Shown here: positions 26,842 to 37,325 of the stretch, piece after piece
Layout: each line of letters begins with the position of its first letter
Numbering within the stretch: the first letter of the stretch is position 1
DNA from: Shewanella cutis
Lineage (GTDB): Bacteria > Pseudomonadota > Gammaproteobacteria > Enterobacterales > Shewanellaceae
Direction of reading: 5' to 3'
NCBI RefSeq assembly: GCF_022410515.1
Contig: NZ_JACSDI010000002.1
Location: 62,001 to 126,000, forward strand
DNA: 64,000 nt
Notes under the pieces: model-generated
The model's database searches: none
What the model was told of the DNA's origin: nothing
What the model saw: the letters and a program-made list of their open reading frames with translations, nothing else
Made by a program: the position numbers and the translations under genes

Positions 26842-29271
26842 GTGCTAACTTTATTAGATCAATTAGATAAAGGAACCCTTTGGCGCTCACCCGGTGGCAT
26901 TCATCCGCCCGAAGTCAAATTCCTCTCCAATACTACACCGATTAGCCAACTGCCATTAGCACGAGAATACCTCGTGCCTGTGCCACAGGTGGGTGAAAAC
27001 TGTACCCTTACAGTCAAAGTGGGTGACAAAGTATTAAAAGGTACGCCATTAACTCAAGGCACCTCAATTTGGCATTTGCCCGTGCATGCGCCAACCTCGG
27101 GCACAGTGGTGGCCATTGAGCCAAGAGCCAGTAACCACGCCTCCGCGCTGCCGGTGAATACCTGTGTGATTGCCGCCGATGATGAAGACCGCTGGTGCAA
27201 GTTAACGCCAGGTTCACTGGAGCTCAGCAATCAGGAGATGATTGCCAAAATCCATCGCGCAGGGATAGCCGGCATGGGCGGCGCAGCCTTTCCAAGCCAT
27301 ATCAAGCTTAATCCCGTTAGTGAAATCGAATTAGTGATTATCAACGGCGTTGAATGCGAGCCTTATATCAGTGCCGACGATCGACTCATGCGTGAATACA
27401 GCCAAGAGATATTGGCGGGCATTAGCATTATCCATCGCCTCTTAGCCCCCAAGCGCATCGTGATTGCCATTGAAGACAACAAGCCCGAAGCCATCAAAGC
27501 GATGCAACAGGCAGTGAGCCAATCGGTTCTCCCTACGGGTAGTGTTCGGGTCACAGTGATCCCCACCAAGTATCCTTCTGGCGGTGAAAAACAGCTTATT
27601 CAAATCATCACCGGTCGTGAAGTGCCCTCGGGCGCCATCCCCGCCAAGCTTGGAATTGTGGTGCATAACGTGGGGACCGCCTTTGCAATTCACCAAGCTG
27701 TCACCCAAGGTAAACCGCTGATTGAACGAGTGGTGACCGTGACGGGGCAAAATGTCGGTAAACCTGGCAACTATTGGTTACCCATAGGCACGCCCGTTGA
27801 GCATGTGCTCAAGCACACAGAATTTCATGCAGAAGCCGATCAAAAAGTGATTATTGGCGGCCCGATGATGGGCCATGCGCTGCCAACCATACAAGTGCCG
27901 ATTTTAAAGGGCACAAACTGTATTTTGGTGCCCAGTAGTCAAGAGATTGGGACAACACCAGAGGAAAAAGCCTGTATTCGCTGCGGCGAATGTGCCAATG
28001 CCTGCCCTGCACTCTTGCTACCACAACAACTGTTTTGGCATGCAAAAGCCGAAGAATATGACAAAGCAGCCAGCTACAACCTTAAAGACTGTATCGAATG
28101 CGGTTGCTGTAGCTATGTATGTCCGAGTGATATTCCCCTCGTGGAATACTACCGCATCGCTAAATCGGCGCTAAAACAAGCCGCTGATGAAAAGCATCAA
28201 GCCGAGCGGGCCAAACTGCGCTTCGAGGCGCGTATTCAACGCCTCGAAGAAGAAAAGCTCGCCCGTGAAGCCAAGGCTAAAGAAGCCGCTACGCGTCGCC
28301 AAGCGACCATGACCGCAACGGATAAGGATGCCGTTGCACAGGCCATGGCGCGGATTGCAGCCAAAAAGGCGGCTGCGGCAGAAACCACAGCAGATAAGGC
28401 TACGGTCGAGGTCGTTGATGCTGATGCGAGCAACAACACAGAAGCGCCTAAGGGTAAGGCAGCCGTTGCCGCGGCGATTGCTCGTGCTAAAGCCAAGAAA
28501 GCCGCCGCTGCGGCTCAAGGGGCCGATGACGCAGAATCGTCTCAACAAGTAGTCTCTTCTTTACAAACAGCTTCTTCTGACCAAAGTGAGCCAACTGAGC
28601 ACGCCGAATCTTTATCACAAAAAGATAAAGTCGCCGCAGCCATCGCTCGCGCCAAAGCGAAAAAAGCAGCATTAAAAGCCGACTCGGATGCCAATGGCGA
28701 TACTGAAGCGACTGTCAGTGCCAATCAGCCAGTAACCGAATCGGCGATTAGCACTGATACGGATGACAAAAAAGCCAAAGTCGCAGCCGCCGTTGCCCGT
28801 GCAAAAGCCAAAAAAGCCGCCGCGCAGCAAGCTGAATCGACTGACGTTGCCGAAGTTCAGCCCAAGCACGAAGCAGACGCTAAGCCAGAATCGACCAATG
28901 AGTCGGACGATGGAGCAGGCAATCAATCAAGCTCAGATGCTGAACCAAGCGCGCCACTCAGTCCTGAAGATGAGAAGAAAGCCAAAATTGCTACTGCCGT
29001 TGCTCGCGCGAAAGCCAAAAAAGCCGCCGCGCAGCAGGCTGAATCGACTGACGTTGCCGAAGTTCAGCCCAAGCTCGAAGCAGACGCTAAGCCAGAATCG
29101 ACCAATGAGTCAGACGATAGAGCAGGCAATCAATCAAGCTTAGATGCTGAACCAAACGCACCACTCAGTCCAGAAGATGAGAAAAAGGCCAAAGTTGCTG
29201 CCGCCGTTGCTCGCGCGAAAGCCAAAAAGCTGGCAAGGGAAGCGGGTGCGAGCAGTGACGCAAATGAATAG
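26842..29271 (+). CDS. rsxC: Electron transport complex subunit RsxC with repeated Ala/Lys tail
   Basis: 809-residue NADH- and FMN-binding subunit. It carries the GRAGIAGMGGAAFPSH-type nucleotide loop, a GGPMMGH motif and two 4Fe-4S motifs (CIRCGECANACP from C378; CIECGCCSYVCP from C417). After residue ~450 comes a long charged tail with five or six copies of the motif AxARAKAKKAAA, two of them inside an exact-period 207-bp DNA repeat. Long Ala/Lys tails are common in gammaproteobacterial RsxC, with variable length. The start is a GTG at 26842, 3 nt after rsxB. Confidence 0.95.
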   Translation: MLTLLDQLDKGTLWRSPGGIHPPEVKFLSNTTPISQLPLAREYLVPVPQVGENCTLTVKVGDKVLKGTPLTQGTSIWHLPVHAPTSGTVVAIEPRASNHASALPVNTCVIAADDEDRWCKLTPGSLELSNQEMIAKIHRAGIAGMGGAAFPSHIKLNPVSEIELVIINGVECEPYISADDRLMREYSQEILAGISIIHRLLAPKRIVIAIEDNKPEAIKAMQQAVSQSVLPTGSVRVTVIPTKYPSGGEKQLIQIITGREVPSGAIPAKLGIVVHNVGTAFAIHQAVTQGKPLIERVVTVTGQNVGKPGNYWLPIGTPVEHVLKHTEFHAEADQKVIIGGPMMGHALPTIQVPILKGTNCILVPSSQEIGTTPEEKACIRCGECANACPALLLPQQLFWHAKAEEYDKAASYNLKDCIECGCCSYVCPSDIPLVEYYRIAKSALKQAADEKHQAERAKLRFEARIQRLEEEKLAREAKAKEAATRRQATMTATDKDAVAQAMARIAAKKAAAAETTADKATVEVVDADASNNTEAPKGKAAVAAAIARAKAKKAAAAAQGADDAESSQQVVSSLQTASSDQSEPTEHAESLSQKDKVAAAIARAKAKKAALKADSDANGDTEATVSANQPVTESAISTDTDDKKAKVAAAVARAKAKKAAAQQAESTDVAEVQPKHEADAKPESTNESDDGAGNQSSSDAEPSAPLSPEDEKKAKIATAVARAKAKKAAAQQAESTDVAEVQPKLEADAKPESTNESDDRAGNQSSLDAEPNAPLSPEDEKKAKVAAAVARAKAKKLAREAGASSDANE
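28774..29233 (+). repeat. 207-bp in-frame tandem repeat in rsxC
   Basis: Units begin at 28774 and 28981, with a partial third at 29188; the period is exactly 207 bp (69 codons). Each unit encodes KVAAAVARAKAKK followed by an acidic spacer with QAESTDVAEVQPK and SPEDEKK. Copies differ at scattered positions, so the duplication is not brand new. Confidence 0.92.
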
Positions 29272-29340
29272 CACTGCAGGTTTTAGCCTCAGTGCTTTAA
29301 AAATTATTAGTTTAAAAATCAGTGACTCAAGATTAGATAA

Positions 29341-30402
<1,062 letters not shown>

Positions 30403-30456
30403 GCCTGTGAAATAGCGAATCAAGCGAGCTTGAACAAAGACTCTTGAGGAAATAAA

Positions 30457-31095
30457 TTGAATAACCCAATGATTAAAAATGGTCTGTTACTCGCCCTATT
30501 TGCCCTGCTCTGCACAGGCTTAGTCGCAGTGGTCAATCAACAGACCTTTGATGAAATAAAGCTGCAACAGCAGAAAGAATTGATGGGCATCTTACATCAA
30601 CTGATCCCCGATGAAATCCATGACAATGAGCTGACCGCGCAATGTACATTGCTGCAAAATAAAGAGGCGCTAGGCACAGAAGATGCCATGCCGGCCTATA
30701 TCGCCACCGCGGCTGGTAAACCCGTTGCAATCGCCATGGAGGCCATTGCCCCCGATGGTTACAACGGTAATATCAAACTGATTGTGGGCATCAATACCCA
30801 AGGCGAAGTGTTAGGCGTGCGCACGCTTGCCCACCAAGAAACGCCCGGGCTTGGGGATAAAATCGAATTACGTAAATCCGATTGGGTCACCAAGTTTGTA
30901 GGGAAAGTGCTTAAATCCGAAGATGATAAGCAATGGCTGGTGCAAAAAGACGGCGGCGATTTCGATCAATTTACCGGTGCGACTATCACCCCACGCGCCT
31001 ATGTGAAAGCCGTAAAACGCGCAGTATGGTACTTTACTCAGCATCAAGCAGAAATTTTCAGCCAACCACTGAATTGTGAGGCCAAACATGACTAA
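30457..31095 (+). CDS. rsxG: Electron transport complex subunit RsxG
   Basis: 212-residue periplasm-facing flavoprotein subunit with one N-terminal membrane helix (~7-26). It has the covalent FMN attachment motif in [15 protein letters not shown] (SGAT-like TGAT). A TTG start at 30457 has GAGGA 6 nt upstream; an ATG four codons later is less well placed. Its end overlaps the start of rsxE by 8 nt. Confidence 0.94.
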   Translation: MNNPMIKNGLLLALFALLCTGLVAVVNQQTFDEIKLQQQKELMGILHQLIPDEIHDNELTAQCTLLQNKEALGTEDAMPAYIATAAGKPVAIAMEAIAPDGYNGNIKLIVGINTQGEVLGVRTLAHQETPGLGDKIELRKSDWVTKFVGKVLKSEDDKQWLVQKDGGDFDQFTGATITPRAYVKAVKRAVWYFTQHQAEIFSQPLNCEAKHD

Positions 31096-31786
31096 TTATC
31101 GCGAAATTGCCTGGCAAGGACTGTGGAAAAATAACCCTGGCCTAGTACAGCTCCTCGGGCTTTGTCCATTATTAGCCGTAACAGCGACCCTCACCAACGC
31201 CCTTGGCCTTGGTATCGCCACTATGCTGGTACTGATGGGTTCTAACGTCTTGATATCGTTAGTGCGCGACTATGTGCCCAAGGAAATTCGCATCCCCGTG
31301 TTTGTGATGATCATTGCGGCGCTGGTGACAGCAGTGCAACTGCTGGTGAATGCTTATGCCTATGGGCTTTATATGTCGTTGGGGATCTTCCTACCGCTGA
31401 TTGTGACCAACTGTATTATCATTGGCCGCGCCGAAGCATTTGCTTCCCGTAATAATGCCTTAAGCTCGGCCTTCGATGGTTTGATGATGGGATTAGGGTT
31501 TACTTTGGTATTGGCCTTACTTGGCGCCACGCGAGAAATTCTTGGTCAAGGCACTCTGTTTGATGGCGCAGATCAATTACTTGGTCCTTGGGCAAAAGCC
31601 TTAACGATTCAAGTATGGCAAGTCGATACCCCCTTCCTGCTGGCCATGTTGCCACCCGGCGCCTTTATCGTCATGGGTTTACTTATCGCCCTTAAAAACG
31701 TTATCGATAAAAAGCTTAAAGAGCGCCAACCACAAGTGGCAGCGCAGCCTAGTGTGACGCGGGCGCGGATCACCAAAGTGAGTTAA
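31088..31786 (+). CDS. rsxE: Electron transport complex subunit RsxE
   Basis: 232-residue membrane subunit, homologous to RsxA, with [21 protein letters not shown] at the start and [14 protein letters not shown] in the middle. The ATG at 31088, inside the end of rsxG, follows GTGAGG and gives the standard length. A hairpin (31814-31835) lies between it and nth. Confidence 0.95.
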   Translation: MTNYREIAWQGLWKNNPGLVQLLGLCPLLAVTATLTNALGLGIATMLVLMGSNVLISLVRDYVPKEIRIPVFVMIIAALVTAVQLLVNAYAYGLYMSLGIFLPLIVTNCIIIGRAEAFASRNNALSSAFDGLMMGLGFTLVLALLGATREILGQGTLFDGADQLLGPWAKALTIQVWQVDTPFLLAMLPPGAFIVMGLLIALKNVIDKKLKERQPQVAAQPSVTRARITKVS

Positions 31787-31813
31787 GCCTTTATTGAGAT
31801 AACAGCTTAAGTA

Positions 31814-31835
31814 GTGGGTTTAGTGTTAAACCCAC
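31814..31835 (+). terminator. Hairpin between rsxE and nth (weak terminator or attenuator)
   Basis: A 9-bp stem, GTGGGTTTA / TAAACCCAC with a 4-nt loop, is followed by a broken T-rich stretch (TTCTTA). It could reduce readthrough rather than stop it, leaving nth partly co-transcribed with rsx. Confidence 0.5.
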
Positions 31836-31852
31836 TTCTTACAAGGATCACT

Positions 31853-32494
31853 ATGAATCAACAAAAACGCATCCAAATCCTCACCCGCCTACGTGAAAAT
31901 AATCCTAAACCACAGACTGAGCTGAATTTCTCCACCCCTTTTGAATTACTGGTGGCAGTGACCTTATCGGCACAGGCAACCGATGTGAGTGTGAATAAGG
32001 CGACCGATAAACTGTTTCCGGTGGCCAATACCGCCCACAGTATTTATGCCTTAGGTGTCGAAGGATTAAAGGAATATATCAAGACGATTGGCCTGTATAA
32101 CAACAAGGCCGTAAATGTGATTAAGGCCTGCGAGATCCTAATTGAAAAATACAATGGTGAAGTGCCAGAAGACAGAGAAGCCCTCGAGTCCCTTCCTGGT
32201 GTTGGCCGTAAAACGGCCAATGTAGTGTTAAACACAGCCTTTGGTTGGCCAACTATCGCTGTCGATACCCATATCTTTCGCATGGCAAACCGCACTAAAT
32301 TTGCCCCAGGTAAAAATGTGGTCGAAGTGGAGGAACGTATGCTAAAAGTCGTTCCCGCCGAGTTTAAAGTCGATGTGCACCACTGGTTTATTCTGCATGG
32401 CCGCTACACCTGCCTTGCACGCAAACCCCGCTGCGGCAGCTGCATTATTGAAGATTTGTGTGAATTTAAAGAGAAGGTTTACCCCGAAGAATAA
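31853..32494 (+). CDS. nth: Endonuclease III
   Basis: 213-residue DNA glycosylase/AP lyase that removes oxidised pyrimidines. The helix-hairpin-helix with catalytic lysine (LPGVGRKTANVVLNTAFG), the catalytic aspartate in VDTHIFRMANRT and the C-terminal 4Fe-4S ligands (C-x6-C-x2-C-x5-C in CLARKPRCGSCIIEDLC) are present. The ATG at 31853 has AAGGA upstream; the longer frame is not needed. Linkage rsxE-nth is widely conserved in gammaproteobacteria. Confidence 0.96.
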   Translation: MNQQKRIQILTRLRENNPKPQTELNFSTPFELLVAVTLSAQATDVSVNKATDKLFPVANTAHSIYALGVEGLKEYIKTIGLYNNKAVNVIKACEILIEKYNGEVPEDREALESLPGVGRKTANVVLNTAFGWPTIAVDTHIFRMANRTKFAPGKNVVEVEERMLKVVPAEFKVDVHHWFILHGRYTCLARKPRCGSCIIEDLCEFKEKVYPEE

Positions 32495-32549
32495 ATTCAC
32501 GGATAAGATGTTAAAAGCTCAAGGGCTTATAGGCTAGGCACTCTTAAGC

Positions 32550-32840
32550 TTAAAGTCCTTTGCTTTTCACACTTTGTGTTTTTGGACTACTTGATTTATC
32601 CAGTAATAGCGCAAGCAATTCCTCATATTTAGGCCCTTGGCCAAACTGCGGCAAAGCCACCGCAAACACCACCAGCGCGAAAGCGATATATATGGCATAC
32701 GGATGGCTGCAAAGATCAGCAAGCAACGTCAGCGTGCCTAAGAGAAGCAAAATAATCACGCCAATCCGCACTCGCTGCGCCCACTTCACCTTATGTTTTG
32801 CTGCAGTAATTAACGCCAGCTCCGCGTCAAAAAATTCCAT
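32550..32840 (-). CDS. Small two-helix membrane protein of unknown function
   Basis: 96 residues. A charged N-terminus (MEFFDAELALITAAKHKVKWAQRVR) precedes two membrane helices (~26-42 and ~48-65) and a charged tail. The ATG at 32840 has AAAGGA about 8 nt upstream, supporting a real gene. No family was recognised. It is convergent with nth. Confidence 0.65.
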   Translation of the reverse strand: MEFFDAELALITAAKHKVKWAQRVRIGVIILLLLGTLTLLADLCSHPYAIYIAFALVVFAVALPQFGQGPKYEELLALLLDKSSSPKTQSVKSKGL

Positions 32841-33157
32841 GCCTATTCCTTTTTATACTTCTAACCAAAATATTGAGGATGCCAACTCTATCAGTGAAAA
32901 ACAACTCTGCAGCAAAATCTGTACTGTGAGCCTCGATAAAGAGGCGGACATGGCGTACTCCCACGCCATAAAACCGGCCATCGATATGCTTAACAAACCA
33001 ATTCAAAGAAAAACCAGCTGAACCTAAAACAGTCTAACATACTGTTATTATGAAAATTTATTCATTATGAAGTCGATAGCTTACAGACAATAATTCTTTA
33101 GTCAAAACAGAAGATCCAGTACACTAACCCTCTTTGCTTTAGAGAGTCTTTGCGAGT
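32841..33157. other. Intergenic region between two divergent genes
   Basis: 317 bp between the small membrane-protein gene and the next rightward gene. It must contain their promoters, but I see no distinctive element, hairpin or repeat. Confidence 0.6.
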
Positions 33158-34084
33158 ATGTCCTATTCACAGCCCTTAGCCGATGTGCCTCAGCCACATA
33201 CGCATATGCACCGTCAATTGGCTGAGCCGCAACCTAGGATTTCCCTCAGTATACTCGCCGAACAACTTAAGCTTCAGCAAGTGACCATTATTGGCAATGC
33301 CTCAGGCGAGTGGCAGCCCGCCACGAAAGGTCTCACTTTTATTTTTAATGGTACGCAATGTCCGCAGCATTTGGCTCCCCAAGGTCAAGTGGTCAATATT
33401 GCCAATGGCGGCTTTGCCGAATCGCAATATGCCTTTGAAGTTCAAGGTCATACCCAAGGAGTACAACTTGCTAAGGCATTAACCCAAGTCGCCACCGAAC
33501 TTACTGCAGCCCTAGGTTGCTGGCCATCATCGGGCTTAACAGCAATCGTACTCATGAAGACATTGGCAAAACAACTGCAAGTTCAACGAATGTCGCTACT
33601 ACCCAGTTTACGACGCAGTGCTGAACTGCCTGAGACAGTCCATCTCCCCTGCATGGTGCATAACTGGTTGGGGGAAAGAAGAATCGCTAAAGCCCTGCTC
33701 TGTGAGCGCTTAGACTGGGCTGAATTTACGCTTATCCCTTGGGAGCAAACAACTGGGGCAACACACCAAGTAAATTTCATCAGTGAAAATGATGATCCCT
33801 TTCGTAAACTGGATTTATTGAGACAATATCGCCTCGTTGAGGATGTGAATGAGGATACCAAGCAAGGAATACGGCAACATTTAGCCGAGTTAGCCTGCAT
33901 TCCCAGTGCTATTTGGTTGCAGTGTGCAGATAAAGCCAAGCTCATCGCATGCGAGTCGCTGTTTTTTAATCATCAGCCCGAAACACAGCTCAGCCCTTGG
34001 TATTTAATGGATTACCACGCCTCACAATGGCTCGATGCCATTCGCCACCAGCTCGCCTATTGCCAGCAACAACTCGCGGATTAG
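33158..34084 (+). CDS. Unassigned protein with GT29-like motifs
   Basis: 308 residues, soluble, without signal or membrane segments. I do not recognise it as a named family. It does show VTIIGNASGEW (residues 42-52) followed by FIFNGTQ (N64), and later CWPSSGLTAIVLMKTL (PSSG at 123-126). This order (a GN loop after a strand, an Asn, then PS-S/T-G) resembles the core of sialyltransferase-like GT29 proteins. That is an inference from motif spacing only. It converges on the metalloprotease-like gene with 10 nt between them. Confidence 0.6.
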   Translation: MSYSQPLADVPQPHTHMHRQLAEPQPRISLSILAEQLKLQQVTIIGNASGEWQPATKGLTFIFNGTQCPQHLAPQGQVVNIANGGFAESQYAFEVQGHTQGVQLAKALTQVATELTAALGCWPSSGLTAIVLMKTLAKQLQVQRMSLLPSLRRSAELPETVHLPCMVHNWLGERRIAKALLCERLDWAEFTLIPWEQTTGATHQVNFISENDDPFRKLDLLRQYRLVEDVNEDTKQGIRQHLAELACIPSAIWLQCADKAKLIACESLFFNHQPETQLSPWYLMDYHASQWLDAIRHQLAYCQQQLAD

Positions 34085-34094
34085 CACTAAACGC

Positions 34095-34877
34095 TTATCC
34101 TGCTTTCCCTAACGCGGTGCCTAGCGGCTCAAAATAGGCAATCAATGCCTTGAAAATGCGTTGCCTATGCGGTTCGTCGGGATACGCGCCTTCCTTAGCT
34201 AAGGATGAATAGCGCGTGCCAGACACCAGATAGGGATTTTGGATCCCTTGATAGGATTCGATACACGCCTCAAAGGCCCGAGCCATCATTTCGGTGGGTT
34301 TAGCAAAATACTGCGCGCCATAACGTTTATCTAATGCTATTGCACGGCAGACATAATCACTCGGCGCTAAATTGTCCTCAGAGAGTAATGTCACTCGAAA
34401 AATTTCGGCTAAACGCTGATTTAGCGGATGATCAATGAGCGGCAGATCGGCAAGCCAAAGATCGCTGGCGCACGTAAACCGTCCCGTTCCCCGTTGAAAC
34501 GCCTTCGGCGCAATATAATGATCAAACGCATGCCAAAACTCATGGGCCAAGGCGCCAGCGCCAGCATTTTTTGCCAATGCGAGCTCTCTTGCTGCAGGCG
34601 CATAATGGGCCTGCACGCCCTTTTGTCCGCCATGACCAAAAGCAAGGCTCAAGGTTTGCCTCAATCCTAAGGTCAATGGCGGTAAATTGAGGATAAAGGC
34701 AAGATCTGCCAATGAATCAAACACTAAATTCGCGGCGATTAAGGATTCTTCCCGCGAGACCCAGCGCCCTACGCGCACATGGCTAAAACCAAAGGTTTGC
34801 TTGACATCCAGAAAGGTCATTTGCTCCCCAAAGCGATAATCGGGGCCATGGCGGTGATACTGCTGATGGGTTAACAC
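34095..34877 (-). CDS. CLCA_X-type putative zinc metalloprotease
   Basis: 260 residues with a clear zincin motif AHEFWHAFDH (H112, E113, H116, with D119 following). Downstream acidic residues in PTEMMARAFEACIES could be the third ligand. There is no signal peptide, so it is presumably cytoplasmic. The sequence resembles Shewanella and Vibrio proteins annotated CLCA_X (recalled). The start is uncertain: GTG at 34877 has only a weak ribosome site, while ATG at 34820 is preceded by GGGGAG. Its function and substrate are unknown. Confidence 0.7.
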   Translation of the reverse strand: MLTHQQYHRHGPDYRFGEQMTFLDVKQTFGFSHVRVGRWVSREESLIAANLVFDSLADLAFILNLPPLTLGLRQTLSLAFGHGGQKGVQAHYAPAARELALAKNAGAGALAHEFWHAFDHYIAPKAFQRGTGRFTCASDLWLADLPLIDHPLNQRLAEIFRVTLLSEDNLAPSDYVCRAIALDKRYGAQYFAKPTEMMARAFEACIESYQGIQNPYLVSGTRYSSLAKEGAYPDEPHRQRIFKALIAYFEPLGTALGKAG

Positions 34878-35121
34878 TATCCGTTAAAATCGTAGGTTAA
34901 GTAATACATAAAGGCATTTTAAGTGAAAGCGGAATGCATTTATAGCCTACTCCAAACCCTTAAGGTTCTTTTTGAATATTTATTCTAAATTTTGCATAAA
35001 TAAAACTATAACCTCGGATAATTTGCTAACACTTATGCAAAATGATGAATGGCAATTCAAAAATCAAATAAATTCAGTGAGTTTGTTCAGTAAATAGGTG
35101 AATCTTCACTTTAGAGGGCAA

Positions 35122-36273
35122 CTAGGCTAGCCAATAGCGAAAATAACCAGGTAATTGGCCCGTCCATCGCTTAAATGAACGCCTAAAATTACTGGCATCA
35201 CTAAAGGATAACGAGGTAGCAATACTCTGGGCATCTTGCTCAGGTTCAGCCAAATAATACAGCGCCCTGATTAAACGGGACTCATCAACTAATTGTCCGT
35301 AAGTCAGCCCCATCTCCCCAAGACGCCGTTTTAACGTGGCAGGACTCATCTCTAACAATTGCGCCATTTCGGGCAATGACAGTGTTCTACGCATCAATTT
35401 TAGGCGAATGCCCGCCGCTAATCCTAGGCGAAACTCCTGCGCTAATAACGCTTGGCGAGCCCCCTTTGCCATATTGAGTTGTGGCCTTAATGGCGAACGC
35501 GGGTGTTGAATATCCTGATCAAAAGAGGTTGCTTCCAAATGAGTAAAAGTTTGAGATGGAGAAGGCAACCGAGCATCCCCAGCACAGTGAGTATCGACAT
35601 TGTCGGATTGGGAATAAACTAGACTTTGGCTGGCAAAGAGCGAAGGCTGGCGTAACAAGGTTTTGGCCATGGATATCCTGCACAGCGGCGCATCAAACCG
35701 TAAATCCATGCCGAAATATTTATAGTAATGGGCCAAATTATCCGGTGCAGAGTACGGAAAACAAATACTGCCGCGCCACGCTTGTCCGAGCAATTGCTTA
35801 CAGCACGCAGTGAGGGACGACAGGCTTAATTCGATGAAAAACTGTTTGTGCCGCTGCATACCTAGGTCGAGGCTGAGTAGAAAGTGCCATTCCTGCTCCC
35901 CCTGCCAACGCCAAGTTTGTAGCCAAGGCTGGGTGAGCCAATGATACTTATGCCAGAAGTGAGTCAACTCCTTAAGATCCCGCGCGCAAAACAACCCCGC
36001 CGTAAGTGCGCCGCTTTGGGACGGTAACCAAAGTTGACCGAGTAAAAAACTCAAATCGCCACTTGGCCACTGTGCTAATGCATTATCTAACAGACGTGCG
36101 AGCTGTTTTGGACTAATAAGATGATCGGGTTTGCGAATATCTGCCGCAAAAATCCCTGTCCCCCGGAGTAACTTATCACCATCAAGCTCTCGCTGTTTAA
36201 AGAGCCCCACAAGGCTTGCCACCAGCAATTGACTATCGATACATTTATCCTGCCAGGTGGCCAGCGCGCGCAT
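35122..36273 (-). CDS. AraC-family transcriptional regulator (OruR-like)
   Basis: 383 residues. The long N-terminal region resembles the arabinose-binding-like domain of OruR/ArgR-type AraC proteins (residues ~20-200, with LGQLWLPSQSGALTAGLF). A C-terminal AraC double helix-turn-helix follows (~285-380, with LPEMAQLLEMSPATLKRRLGE and IATSLSFSDASNFRRSFKRWTG). The start ATG at 36273 overlaps the stop of the upstream GGDEF gene as TAATG, so the two are translationally coupled. Target genes are unknown. Confidence 0.88.
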   Translation of the reverse strand: MRALATWQDKCIDSQLLVASLVGLFKQRELDGDKLLRGTGIFAADIRKPDHLISPKQLARLLDNALAQWPSGDLSFLLGQLWLPSQSGALTAGLFCARDLKELTHFWHKYHWLTQPWLQTWRWQGEQEWHFLLSLDLGMQRHKQFFIELSLSSLTACCKQLLGQAWRGSICFPYSAPDNLAHYYKYFGMDLRFDAPLCRISMAKTLLRQPSLFASQSLVYSQSDNVDTHCAGDARLPSPSQTFTHLEATSFDQDIQHPRSPLRPQLNMAKGARQALLAQEFRLGLAAGIRLKLMRRTLSLPEMAQLLEMSPATLKRRLGEMGLTYGQLVDESRLIRALYYLAEPEQDAQSIATSLSFSDASNFRRSFKRWTGQLPGYFRYWLA

Positions 36274-37325
36274 TAGTTAAGCTCGCTTAAGGTTGACTGA
36301 TTTAGCCCATTAAATGTTGTAGGCACAGTCGCAGCCGAGCGACGATTTTCTTTTTGCTGTGACATTTTTTGATTCAACAATTGCAGCAATGCCGCGGCCT
36401 CGTTCTTAGCACTGAACTTGTTAGCCTGTCTATCCAATACTTTAGGCGAAGGCAACGTCCACACCACTGAGGCATGACAACCAAAATCCTTAACCCCTTG
36501 CTGTAATTGTTCTGCCATCACACTGACTAAAGGCGGTATCGCACCGCGCAGCAGGATAACAAAGCGGTCTCCAGCATAACGGCAGACTAAATCTTGGTTT
36601 CTCAAGGCTGAACTTAACCACAATGCCAACTGTGACAAGAGCCTATCGCCCTCTTCTACGCCTTGAATTTTGTTATATTGATGAAAATAATCGACATCAA
36701 GCATGATTAATCCAAACGCTTGATTTTGTGATAATTGCTTAACTAAGTGATGTTCAAAAGCCTTGGCATCATTGAGTAAGGTCAGACTATCGGTTAATTG
36801 ATGCTCACGGTGAAATTGCTCTCGCGTTTGTAGCTGGCGATTTACCACAGTTTGCTCATCGCGCCATAACCATAAACCACAGGTCAGTAGCAACAGCCCG
36901 ACGGGTGTAGGCATTTTTTCAAACCCGTTGTACACAGGTAGGGTTTTGACAATAAATATCTCATCCAGTAAATCTAAATAACAACCTAAACAATAGCTTG
37001 AGAGACCCGCGATTAACAGATTGGTCACGCGACCAGAGGGACGAACCGACACAATCACCATTAGCCAGCACATTCCAAGCGCAAATAACGCACCTTCGGT
37101 GGCGACATCGAGCCAATCGACTTCAGCGATGGTTTTGGCCGTAGTGCTCTGCCACAAAAACAGCGGCACGATAAAAAGAATAACCAGACTTAAGCCATAG
37201 ACACAGGCTAAACGTAATGATTTTGCAGGTGTATCCAAAATACTCACCTTGTTTGTGTAAAACCCCAAAAGGGCAAATTCAGTAAAAATGCTATGGGGTT
37301 GCAAGTTAGCGAGCTTTGATGACAA
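36273..37325 (-). CDS. Membrane GGDEF protein with degenerate active site
   Basis: 350 residues. About five membrane helices (residues ~28-160) precede a GGDEF domain (~185-325). The signature motif reads AGDRF (from A251) instead of GGDEF: the catalytic acidic residue is replaced by arginine, so cyclase activity is doubtful. TTG at 37325 is the first possible start and has no strong ribosome site. The gene is coupled by TAATG overlap to the AraC regulator downstream, suggesting a membrane sensor paired with a regulator. Confidence 0.8.
   Translation of the reverse strand: MSSKLANLQPHSIFTEFALLGFYTNKVSILDTPAKSLRLACVYGLSLVILFIVPLFLWQSTTAKTIAEVDWLDVATEGALFALGMCWLMVIVSVRPSGRVTNLLIAGLSSYCLGCYLDLLDEIFIVKTLPVYNGFEKMPTPVGLLLLTCGLWLWRDEQTVVNRQLQTREQFHREHQLTDSLTLLNDAKAFEHHLVKQLSQNQAFGLIMLDVDYFHQYNKIQGVEEGDRLLSQLALWLSSALRNQDLVCRYAGDRFVILLRGAIPPLVSVMAEQLQQGVKDFGCHASVVWTLPSPKVLDRQANKFSAKNEAAALLQLLNQKMSQQKENRRSAATVPTTFNGLNQSTLSELN

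Noticed and set aside
28171..28926. Several overlapping reverse-strand frames inside rsxC
   Set aside because: They are by-products of the Ala/Lys repeat on the coding strand and have no ribosome sites.
32560..33021. 153-codon forward frame opposite the small membrane-protein gene
   Set aside because: No ribosome site; the reverse-strand gene has a good one and membrane-protein character.
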